64,000 nt of DNA from Piscicola geometra (taxonomy: Eukaryota > Annelida > Clitellata > Hirudinida > Piscicolidae). Under the pieces are notes generated by a model. That model made no database searches, was not told where the DNA came from, and saw nothing but the letters and a program-made list of their open reading frames with translations. This document shows, piece by piece, positions 42,101 through 64,000 of the stretch; positions within the stretch are counted from its first letter, which is position 1; each line of letters starts with the position of its first letter. Where the stretch lies: assembly GCA_943735955.1 (NCBI GenBank), contig OX030955.1, forward strand, positions 14,551,583 to 14,615,582, given 5' to 3'. Position numbers and translations under genes: made by a program.

Positions 42101-45100
42101 CCTGACAGGATGCCGCAACTGGTCGAGCAATACTCGCCAGACTGCCTAACTATGAAAGTATAACAAAAACATCACTTGCAGCAACCACAACAACAACAGC
42201 ACTTGCAGCAACCACAACAACAACAGCACCTGGGAGTGTCTGCGACGAACATGGGCACACAGACTGCTCAAGTGGATGAAGCGAAGGGAGCAGTGTTTGC
42301 ACTGGTGTGGACGGACGCCTGTAGGCGTGTTTGCATGTGTCTAGTCTGTGGTGCTACTGCAAACTATTCATCACTCTAATTACGATCTAGCACTCACGCA
42401 GTACACAAAGTAGTCATCCACGATGATAAATATCCAGTACGAGCACAACAGCCACACATCTTCCGCCACCACCACAACAAAAACAACGACTAAAAAAACT
42501 ACCATACAACAACCACAGTACTGACCAGTGTGTTTGTTGATGTGGTCCTTAAGGGAGTGCTTGAAGCGGTACCTCTTGGGACAAAAAGGACAGTTGTACT
42601 TTCCTTCCAGTCGCTCCACCAGACCCGCCTGTCATGCCAGAGTGTGTGGATGAATAAATAGATAGATGGGTGAATGGATAGATGCTTGCGTGGGTCAAAT
42701 AATTTCTAGATGGATTGTTTAATAATATATTTAAAATAATCCAAATAAGAAGATGATGGTGAAGTAGCTTCATCTCAGAGTGGTGATGGATAGACGGTAG
42801 TGAAAACAGCCACCTACCTTGATGGCCATCTGGTGCAGCTGAGACTCTCCCGTCAAGAAGTCGTCTCGAGCCTCCACATACTCCTCTTCCTCCTTCGTGC
42901 CTCCATCGCCCACATCGAAGACTGCGTGTGGTGATTGCCAGTTATGATTGGTGCTGCTAATGTAGTTAAGTCAGGTTCGGTCAAAAACCTCCTACTAGCA
43001 ACACGCAAGCAAGCACAGCCTGTATTGTAGTCGGCAACTGAACCAGCTCGCCACCCTCCTGTCCCTATAACTCGGACTCTTTGGTGGGCATCTGGCTTGA
43101 GAGGCAGCACGAAAAGAAAGCTGTGAAGGGCAGATGAAGACTTTAGGGTGTCAACGACCAACCCAGGAGCATCCTCACGGGAAAGCACTCAAGACAAGTG
43201 CTATTGCCCCTTCAGTCTCCCTACCAGGAAGACTGAAGGTCCTGCTGCCTTGCAGGTTAGGTTTTGTGTAACCAAAGAAGTTTCAACTTCTTTCCAAACA
43301 CTAGAGTGGGTGACGATTGCAACTCTTGGTCTCTACGTCTTGGAAACATTATCAATGGAAGCATAGTCGACGAAGAAGAAGTAGTTAGGGCTATTCAAGG
43401 GCTTCCGAATAAGCAGTGCTCGAATGACCCGGTTCCTACATGGCTGTTGAAGGAGATATCTGGAATAATTGCTCCTTTTTTAGTGAGCTTATTCAACAGG
43501 TCTTTTTCGGCAGGCAGGGTTTCAAAGTCTTTCAAGTCGGCCTACATCACGCCACTGCTTAAGAAGCCGAGTCTTGAACTCACTGAAACTTCGTCCTACA
43601 GGCCTATTTCAAACTTGAGGGTGTTGTCCAAACTCATGGAAAGATTAGTTCTCCACAGAGTTGCCAACTACCTCACAGAATTTCATCTTTTCCCTCCCTT
43701 CCAGTCAGCCTACCGTCGTCATCATTCAACAGAAACTGCCATAACCAAAGTCTTTTCAGACATCGTTAGAGATGACGGTAAGCTTACATTGTTAGTTTTG
43801 CTTGATCTATCGGCAGCTTTCGATCTGGTAGATTACACAACACTGCTCCGAAGACTGCAGATCCCCTATGGTTTCTCTGACTCTGCGTTAGAATGGTTTA
43901 GAGACGACTTAAGTGACAGATGTTTCGACATCCGCTGTAGTAGGACAAAATCGACAATGTCGGTTTCCGCTGTAGGAGTCCCCCAAGGTTCAGTCCTTGG
44001 TCCTTTACTGTTCTCGTTGTACACTGAAGATTTGGAAAGAATAGCAGCTAAACATGGGCTTGCTTTCATCAGTATACTGATGACACCCAGATTTACGGTC
44101 ATTGCATTAAAGATCATCTAGCTGATCGGCAAGAAAGGTTGTCATCATGCATTGATGAAATTGCTGCTTGGATGGGTGCCAATCAACTGAAACTTAACTC
44201 CAGCAAAACTGAAGTTATCTGGCTCTCATCCCGTCGAAACTCTGTTCACACTCCCAAAGATCCAGTTCGCACTTGTCAGAACGAGATAATCCCTTCTGAA
44301 AGTGTCAGAAACCTAGGAGTTTATCTCGACAAAGACTTCACCATGACGACACACATCAACAAGATGACTTAAACCCGCTATATTGGAAGTTGGTACTTTT
44401 GATGAAAGCCCTCCCCTCCCCCCACACTCAAAAAACTAAATAGAAGATTTAGGCTTTAGCCTCAGCGTTTTCAAGTAAAAAGAAATCATTAGATAATTTA
44501 ATCTATTCAAATTTTACGATATTATAATAAAATACTATAAATATTTTTATTAAATATTTGTGCTGCCCACACTACACTGGGCTTAAGCAGTGGCATGAAT
44601 AAAGTTCTGCAATTGGTTGAAACGGATATAAGGATATATCAGGTTTTACAAAGTTTTATGGTGAAAATAAAAGTTTACTGAAAACATTCTAGTGTAGTTG
44701 GGCATGCACTTGACATGTGTCTTCAGCTTGTGGTTCCTGAGCTCAGCCAAACCCTGGAACCGATTCAATGAGTTTCTCCTCTACCTCGAGCAAAGGATGG
44801 TATCCAGTGGGCTGTTTACTTTAGAAAAAAAAGTTCGGATTTATCCAAGGCAACAACAATTCTTATTCACCACTTTAATGATCTCACTGAGTTCTCAAGC
44901 CAGAAACCCACAGATAAACAATCGCCTAGGCTATCTAGTCAGAGAAGTTATGGAGCCTCCCTATTTCAAGTTGTTCTGGGGGTGCCCATACAAAAATGTG
45001 ATGAGGTAAGGTATTTAGGATTAATGCTTGAAGGGGGAAAAGGGGGGATTTATCAATTTAGTGAAATTATGAAAAACGTTGGAAGCCTAACCGGCATGGT

Positions 45101-45512
45101 AAAATATGGAGCAAAAAGATTGATGAGTCGGTTTATTGTGGGCAGGGAAAGTAAGGATGATGTGTAGGAGGGATAGTTTGTCAGTAAGGCATAATGCAAT
45201 TGTGCACCGGAGATATGAGAAAGAGAATAGGAAGTGTGTTTGTGGGGAGAAAGAGAATGAGAGGCACGTTTTGCTGGAGTGTGGGTTGTATGAAGAGTGG
45301 AGAGAAGAGTGGTTGACGGCTTGGAAAAGGGAGAGTGGAGAAGAGGACCCGATGGAAGGGGTCCTTGGTTACCAAAAGGAGGATCGAGCGTGGAAGAGAT
45401 GATGCTGAGATTTGTGGGTGCGATTTGAGGCAGAGGGAGAGGACAAAAAAATAGTGTCGAGACAAAGGCACTATAAATACTAATACTATTACTACTACTA
45501 CTACTACTACTA

Positions 45513-45561
<49 letters not shown>

Positions 45562-46009
45562 CACTACTACTACTATTACTACTACTACTTCTACTACTAC
45601 TAAAATTCGATTTATGTATACTATACATTGTATAGGTTCTCATTACACTGTGATACTACAGTTAGCAAACTGTAATGATTACAGTTAGCAAACTGTAATG
45701 ATTACAGTTAGCAAACTGTAGTATCTGCCTAGTTTACAACTAATGGCTCAATTGTGAGAACCACGTGTTCTTTAAGCAAAAATCACATGACCAACCTTCG
45801 GGAACTTGGTTCAGATCAGTCTCCGAGGAGCACTTGTCACCCACTTGTTCGGTCAAGTGGATGATCAGAGCAGAGGATCTGTCCGATACAACGCAGATGG
45901 TACCTTCGATACGCAACTCTGCGATGTAGAAAGCCTCCTTCCTGCACAGCTCTGTGATTGCTTCGGAGAGAATGCAACGCAGAGCCTTCTTTCTTCCGCC
46001 ACCAGACAT
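37805..46009 (-). CDS. Six-finger C2H2 zinc-finger protein gene, six exons
   Basis: I predict exons 46,009-45,796, 42,921-42,818, 42,628-42,526, 42,318-42,230, 39,392-39,270 and 39,175-37,805. Every junction has GT-AG and matching phase (1, 0, 1, 0, 0), and the total of 2,004 nt makes 667 residues plus stop. The product is probably a nuclear DNA-binding protein. It has a novel N-terminus, three fingers (about residues 117-205), an asparagine-rich linker, three more fingers (about 400-480) and a tail. Fingers 1-3 and 4-6 correspond one to one. The donor of exon 5 could also be at 39,279. I do not recognise an orthologue. Intron 1 contains LINE and other repeats. Confidence 0.85.
39186..39268. 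repeat. (CA)n-rich intron 5
   Basis: Imperfect CA repeats fill the short intron between exons 5 and 6 of the zinc-finger gene. Confidence 0.85.
39270..39392 (-). CDS. Zinc-finger gene exon 5 (finger 3)
   Basis: Encodes VRVANFMCDICHDVFATEQF and LKQHHTWKH, finger 3, then a basic KQGRSNKK stretch. Two in-phase donors are possible (TCT|GTATGT at 39,270 or ACA|GTCAGT at 39,279). The following intron is only about 94 bp and is mostly GT repeat. Confidence 0.85.
39400..39958. other. Intronic sequence of the zinc-finger gene
   Basis: No further exon is visible. A TAG/TAA-rich triplet stretch lies at 39,850-39,880. Confidence 0.4.
39960..40033 (+). repeat. Retroposon 3' end with (ATTGT)n tail, copy 2
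   Basis: Matches 13,946-14,022: aagtggtcttggagcccgtt, gccaccttaataacactcct and an attgt tail. Confidence 0.7.
40112..40510 (+). pseudogene. Jockey-like LINE endonuclease fragment
   Basis: One frame reads KKICFTNIYCPPTRKTADDH, then PQEGIIAGDFNAHNPLWDPV, VDNNKLLVVNDGAPRSTKLS and a short HHTPIII. 'GDFNAHHPLWG' with 'LNDG-PT' is the mark of Jockey-group endonucleases. The catalytic aspartate and asparagine (DFN) are present, but the SDH motif is degraded and the RT is missing. It ends at the hAT copy. Confidence 0.8.
40529..41880. mobile_element. TAGAGGTCGGAC-family hAT element, diverged copy
   Basis: It has the same layout as the complete element at 49,899-51,476: CGGGA/GGGAAC arrays at both ends, the 'tttttcagcaaactccc' block, and a transposase C-terminal remnant at 41,430-41,600. 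The remnant reads SIPCERNLSTCGRLTSDPRS and LTRVKSNKDLIELLKNND. The termini (aggattggac / gtccaagtcct) have decayed and no target duplication is visible. Confidence 0.8.
41885..42170. other. Intronic sequence of the zinc-finger gene
   Basis: GC-richer than average, but no exon with matching phase was found. Confidence 0.35.
42172..42228. repeat. 26-bp tandem duplication (CAA/CAG-rich)
   Basis: cttgcagcaaccacaacaac followed by aacagc is present twice directly at the 3' side of exon 4's donor. Confidence 0.85.
42230..42318 (-). CDS. Zinc-finger gene exon 4 (finger 2)
   Basis: Starts with VRPHQCKHCSLRFIHLSSLC and ends AHVRRRHSQ. The second finger has C-x2-C-x12-H-x4-H. Donor CAG|GTGCTG, phase 0. 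Confidence 0.9.
42526..42628 (-). CDS. Zinc-finger gene exon 3 (finger 1)
   Basis: Encodes YNCPFCPKRYRFKHSLKDHI plus NKHTG, a C2H2 finger (C-x2-C-x12-H-x3-H). It ends in phase 1, so the TG(V)RP linker is completed by exon 4. Confidence 0.9.
42818..42921 (-). CDS. Zinc-finger gene exon 2 (acidic linker)
   Basis: Acceptor CACGCAG|TCTTCG, donor AAG|GTAGGT (near-consensus). It encodes FDVGDGGTKEEEEYVEARDD and FLTGESQLHQMAIK, an acidic linker leading into finger 1. Confidence 0.8.
43361..44378 (+). pseudogene. LINE-D copy 2, internal RT segment, frameshifted
   Basis: Starting at gcatagtcgacgaagaagaa the sequence follows 11,827-12,845 with only scattered base changes. It covers VVRAIQGLPNKQCSNDPVPT through the RT core. 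One T is missing at about 44,066, just before the YTDD codons, shifting the frame, and a TAA replaces CAA at 44,369. Both ends are truncated. It lies in intron 1 of the zinc-finger gene, in the opposite direction. Confidence 0.92.
44382..44995 (+). repeat. Dispersed 0.6-kb repeat, uninterrupted copy
   Basis: Begins tattggaagttggtactttt and contains ccctcccctccccccacact, 'ctacactgggcttaagcag', 'cttgacatgtgtcttcagct' and 'aaccgattcaatgagtttct'. The copy at 57,718-59,108 is the same but split by a hAT insertion. No coding similarity recognised. Confidence 0.75.
44985..45420 (+). pseudogene. LINE C-terminal region with Cys-His motif
   Basis: Reads VRYLGLMLEGGKGGIYQFSE in one frame, then after a shift SLSVRHNAIVHRRYEKENRK and CVCGEKENERHVLLECGLYE plus EWREEW. 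'C-x-CG-x5-E-H-LLEC' is the C-terminal zinc-binding motif of several LINE clades. The 3' end runs into a TAC-repeat tail. Confidence 0.7.
45471..45603. repeat. (TAC)n microsatellite, probable LINE tail
   Basis: About 40 TAC/ACT triplets with a few interruptions follow the LINE C-terminal region (ggcactataaatactaatac is the join), so the array is likely an expanded 3' tail. Confidence 0.85.
45652..45724. repeat. 23-bp tandem repeat, three copies
   Basis: acagttagcaaactgtaatg plus att repeated; each unit holds an inverted pair (acagtt / aactgt). Confidence 0.9.
45796..46009 (-). CDS. Zinc-finger gene exon 1 (N-terminal domain)
   Basis: It starts MSGGGRKKALRCILSEAITE and goes on with ELRIEGTICVVSDRSSALII. 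The ATG is the first in frame. The exon ends with donor AAG|GTTGGT in phase 1, and joins exon 2 as VPE-VFDVGDGG. The alternating hydrophobic pattern suggests a small folded domain that I cannot name. Confidence 0.8.
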
Positions 46010-46557
46010 AACTAAATGGTGCTTTAGAGAAAGATTTGAAACAGTAACATAAATAAATCCAATGTATTTATTAACAAAGTGTTAACCAGTTTTGATTTTG
46101 AAACTATTTAAACAAAGCACAAAAACAAAGAAAATGCTTATTGCATACGGCAATTAAAAGCGAGAAAGATATTACTAACATAAGAAACTTTTAGTAGGTT
46201 ATCATAATTTTTTAACTCAGAATATTTATTATTTTCTGTCAAAAATGAATATATTAAAACATTATATTCGCATTATTATTAATACTGAATTGAAAATGAC
46301 AATTCTTCTATCTTTAATCAAATATTAATTATTTAAGCTAAGGTTTATGCTTATACAGTTATAGTAATATATTTGAAGACTATATATATATGGAAATCAT
46401 CAAAAAATTATAATTCAACTTTTTTTCAAAGTTATCCTCAGTCTGAACCATCTGTTTGAAGATAAAATATATATAATATAATATAAATATAACTTATATT
46501 TATAGTTTTTATTATTTTGTCAAAGAAACGTTATTATTTAAATATTTGAAACTTAGG
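46010..46557. promoter_or_regulatory. Candidate bidirectional promoter region
   Basis: This 548-bp AT-rich interval separates the start codon of the zinc-finger gene (minus) from that of the 96-residue gene (plus). It has TATA-like tracts (atatatatatgg at 46,381; aaaatatatataatataata at 46,462) but no CpG-rich core. The role is inferred only from the head-to-head layout. Confidence 0.45.
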
Positions 46558-48218
46558 ATGACTGAATTGGGACTAACTTTGTTGGGATACCAGAACCCGT
46601 TTCGTGAATATTCAAAAAAGCCCAATAAAGGAGTATCCTATTTATTTAGTTCAGGCTTGTACAGAAATGAGGATTACATACGCCATTACGACTTTTCAAA
46701 GCTTCCACTCTTGTTCCACAACGTGCGACCTGACAGCAAGGGTGCTCCACTGACTTCCTCCAAAGAGTTTGCCCGCAGGAAGAAACAGCACGCTATTGAA
46801 ATAGGTAAGCACATTTTGCCATTCTGAAATGCTCTTATTCTGTGCCAAATACTCGATTCATTTCATTCAAACACGAATATGGGTTACGTGATAATCATTG
46901 GCAAGATGAAAACACTGAAAAAAGTATTAAATGATACTTTTAAAAATATTTTACATGGTTAAACAAATCATGCCATTGTTCTTACATTTTGAAAACAAAA
47001 AATAAATTTTAATATCATGAAAAAAGGATGAAATCTAGACATCCTTAATTATCTATAGTTTACAGCATTAATTCTTTGCGGTAATTTCTTAAATTATAAT
47101 AATTTATAATAATTAAGCAGTACAAAATCTCCAATATTATAATCATTTATTTTTGCAAATTATGAAAACGAGTCAAGATGACAAGCATGTCTTCCTACCC
47201 TGACCATCTTGCCCCGAACTGCCTAGCTACAACGATTTATGTCAATAGGAAGTATTATGAATAAACTACCAATAATATAATTTTTTTCAAATGAAACATT
47301 TTACTTTTTTCTGCAGCAGAGTTTATTTAAACGAAAACAAAACAGTGATTTCAGCGTTTGCAAACTATTATTTAAGGAAAGGGGGGTAGGAGAGCCATTA
47401 GTGATCGTTTCATACTCTTAACTAGTGACAAACTGGAAATATTAGACATTCGTCATCTTGCCCCGGTCTCCCCTACTAGCAAAAACAAAGATAACCACGC
47501 TCAAACTCATCGTAAGTCAACCACAACACAATCGACCATACAACGTTTTGAATCCAAGTCTATCAGCAGCTTTCGACAGTTTGCGACAGAAATTGCAGCC
47601 TAACCCTTGAAGCCTCCTCTGAACAACGACATGATCTTCTGCAGAGTTCCATATGTAAGGACTCTTTTGAAGGAATCCTTGAGGTAGTTCTAATGCTGTG
47701 AAAAGGTTCTTTGTGTGTTCTGTCACAAAGGCCGACAACCTTTATTCGAGTAGAGCAGGATGTAAGGCAAGGCGACGAGGATGACCTGCTGTGCTTTTGT
47801 TAAGAGTGAGTGATGGCACTTCTTGTGCAGTCGGCTTGAATGTTCATCAGAAAGAGACTGTTTGAGACAGTAGATGATCTTGGCCACCCATCCATCGAGT
47901 TCTGTGGAACGATTCAGAAGAACAAATGTCAGCCTTGACTTCTGCTCCAAGAACAGAAACGACGTCTGGGATGCAGACTGTCTGTCCAGTTCCATTGGAG
48001 GATTTTGGGACGCCTAACATTCTCATTCTACAAGTCGATTGACTATATTCTTCAAATTAAAGTGGACAACGTCTCAATGAACTGTCAATGAGCAGCCTGG
48101 ATTGAAAGATGCTCTGATTTTCTAAGTTGTTTTTCCTGTTGTTGTCTGATTTTAATAATTTATTCTTTGTTTAGGATTGAAGGGGTTTGTTCAAGAGATT
48201 CGGCTGCTGCTGCAATAA
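46558..48218 (+). CDS. Two-exon gene, 96-residue protein of unknown function
   Basis: Exon 1 (46,558-46,804) starts MTELGLTLLGYQNPFREYSK and contains SYLFSSGLYRNEDYIRHYDF and LPLLFHNVRPDSKG. It ends with a good donor (ATAG|GTAAGC) in phase 1. Exon 2 (48,175-48,218) follows a strong acceptor (tttattctttgtttag) and adds LKGFVQEIRLLLQ before TAA. Phases match. AATAAA signals lie at 48,297 and 48,311. The small basic, aromatic-rich protein resembles ciliary microtubule inner proteins in style only; I do not recognise the family. An acceptor directly before the ATG (acttag|GATG) is an alternative to it being the first exon. Confidence 0.7.
47195..47475 (+). repeat. Dispersed repeat, uninterrupted copy
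   Basis: Same family as 24,870-25,560, without the LINE-B insertion; it includes ttctgcagcagagtttattt and gacattcgtcatcttgcccc. It lies in the intron of the 96-residue gene. Confidence 0.65.
47517..47995 (-). other. Two overlapping open frames, unknown
   Basis: Minus-strand frames of 90 and 73 codons overlap by 16 bp; one begins MELDRQSASQTSFLFLEQKS, the other ends LGFKTLYGRLCCG. Codon use is protein-like and base composition is GC-richer than the flanks. They may be a frameshifted transposon piece or exons of an antisense gene. I do not recognise them. Confidence 0.3.
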
Positions 48219-48296
48219 CTTATGTGCATTTCTGTCGCTAGCTTACTTGAGTCCAAAATCATATAGCTACATGTCATGGAATATAGAATAATTCAT

Positions 48297-48316
48297 AATA
48301 AAATGACTTGAATAAA
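48297..48316 (+). terminator. Polyadenylation signals of the 96-residue gene
   Basis: Two AATAAA hexamers (48,297-48,302 and 48,311-48,316), about 80 and 95 nt after the stop codon. Confidence 0.5.
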
Positions 48317-48319
48317 CGA

Positions 48320-49185
48320 AATAATTTTTTCTTAGTTTTCTAAAATCTTGAGTTTTCCGACGATCTAATTATTGAAACCCAATGCATGCGTGCATTGTCT
48401 TTAGACATAATTATAATAACAAAACGTCTCAGCCTGTTGCGCGACCTGTAAATATTATTTTATTCTATGAAATTTGTCTCAGTTAGTTTCAAGCCTAAAA
48501 GAAACAAAAAAAGAATTTGAGACATTAAAGTTTTTGATAACTATTTTTCAAATAGTTTAGATTGGCACCACCCTAGTCACTACCAGCGTAATCTGATTGA
48601 ATGCAGTCACTTCGAAAAGCCGTTGGTCTGTCGAGCGTCTTTTCCTTCTTTTTATTTGCATTCATATTCACAATAAAAGTGAGGTGGACACTATGATTGT
48701 TATAATACGCCATTTGTATTCGGTTGGATGGTAAAACAGGCTATTCGTTAAAATGTTCTTCAAATATGAACGGCAGACAACTTCCGGACGCAAATGACTG
48801 AGAGTGCACAGAGCTTCAGGGATCTGAGCCAGATAATGAAGAGTCCCTGCTACAGATGGGCACTGAATCAGCAGCAAACCAAGAGAGGAGCGTGAAGGCA
48901 TTAAAAGTGACCAGTGTGGAAACTGTTAGTTGAAAAGACAAAAAGTTAAAGGTTTCATTTCTAAGTTGTTTGTTTGAATATTCCAGTTGATTGTTGTTTT
49001 TGCGTTTTCAAATTTACCAACGAGTAAACAATCAAAAACTAGTATTTGTGTTCCAAAAAGAAAAACTCTAATGCTGAACAAAATTCAATGTTTGAAGGCA
49101 GATTAAAGGCATGAGTGTTTCCTACAAAAGTGGAATACAATCTTAGGAAGCAGTCTTGGATAGAAAAGATAAACAAATATGCGTA
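48320..49185. other. Intergenic region between the 96-residue gene and CSL
   Basis: No supported gene. A 77-codon minus frame at 48,668-48,901 has protein-like composition but no recognisable domain. Confidence 0.4.
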
Positions 49186-49189
49186 TTTA

Positions 49190-49360
49190 TAATGCACCAG
49201 GGCACGCAAATGAGGCGCCACTCACACGACATAAGTCGTGAAACACCGCATCATATACACTAGGTATATGATAGCTCACGGTTGGCTGAACAGCGATTCG
49301 AACTGGCGACCTTTAAGTTGCTTGTCCAACGATTTACAATCAAAGCCCACCCGCACGCCA
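49190..49360 (-). mobile_element. tRNA-derived SINE, family 2, copy 2
   Basis: Minus-strand head with A-box-like GTGGGCTTTGATTG and B-box CAGTTCGAATC, followed by the same palindromic body (catatacctagtgtatatg) as at 22,916-23,085. It lies about 240 bp beyond the CSL stop codon. Confidence 0.78.
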
Positions 49361-49603
49361 ATAATTAACGACAGTGAAGGAAATCAGACGTCTGCAAGCA
49401 AGTTATAGGATCTTTAGAATGGTTTTTTAAAGTAGGGCATTGTAACTGAAAATAAGAAAAAGACAAATATACTATCATAAAAATGCGTTTTTGGACACAA
49501 TTCAGTTAACGCTATGCCCATTTAAAAAGGTTAAAGAAAACAATCGTGGCGAAAGTCTATTGTATGCGAATGAAGTGTTTTAGTTTATGCACCAGCATTC
49601 AAT

Positions 49604-64000
<14,397 letters not shown>

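Noticed and set aside
42853..43188. Minus-strand 111-codon frame across exon 2 of the zinc-finger gene
   Set aside because: It is in a different frame from the spliced exon, which joins exons 1 and 3 in phase.
44698..45009. 103-codon plus frame in the 44.4-kb repeat
   Set aside because: The frame is not kept in the copy at 57,718-59,108.

Overview
This is AT-rich animal nuclear DNA dominated by transposable elements and simple-sequence arrays, with a few genuine genes broken into short exons. The signs of an animal are a CSL/RBPJ (Suppressor of Hairless) Notch-pathway gene, a C2H2 zinc-finger gene, an RNA polymerase I subunit exon, a nicolin-1-like exon, TTAGGG-type interstitial repeats, L2-like LINEs and tRNA-derived SINEs. 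The CSL protein is clearly diverged, which suggests an invertebrate, possibly a fast-evolving lineage; the species cannot be named from the window.

Left part (1-37 kb): almost entirely repeats. It has two L2-like LINE families (A and B) with short AATC-type 3' tails, a third LINE family (D), decayed hAT transposases of two types, two piggyBac-like fragments, a 1.1-kb foldback element, a dispersed family rich in G runs, a 15-bp satellite (3.1-3.8 kb) and a 1.7-kb 16-bp minisatellite (27.8-29.5 kb). Cellular gene pieces are a tandemly duplicated RPA12/POLR1H zinc-ribbon exon (20.35-20.6 kb, minus) and a nicolin-1-like exon (25.7-26.0 kb, plus).

Middle (37.8-48.3 kb): a six-exon C2H2 zinc-finger gene on the minus strand (46,009 to 37,805). 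All phases join, giving about 667 residues with two three-finger modules; the first is split over three exons and the second lies in one exon with asparagine-rich runs. Its first intron carries a second, nearly identical LINE-D copy. Head to head with it, 548 bp away, is a two-exon gene for a 96-residue protein I do not recognise (46,558-48,218, plus).

Right part (49.6 kb to the window end): the CSL gene on the minus strand. Eleven exons (63,833 to 49,604) join in phase to give the last 449 residues; the 5' end lies outside. Some introns are tiny (57 and about 90 nt) while two are several kilobases long, filled with a complete hAT element with an 8-bp target duplication, a 1.55-kb 12-bp AT array, SINEs, LINE pieces and a nested hAT insertion.

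The most interesting structures are the LINE 3' hairpin that overlaps the end of the coding frame and seeds microsatellites, the SINE/LINE shared 3' end, three hAT families with TAGAG termini (two with clear target duplications), the 3+3 zinc-finger duplication and the divergent CSL C-terminal exon.
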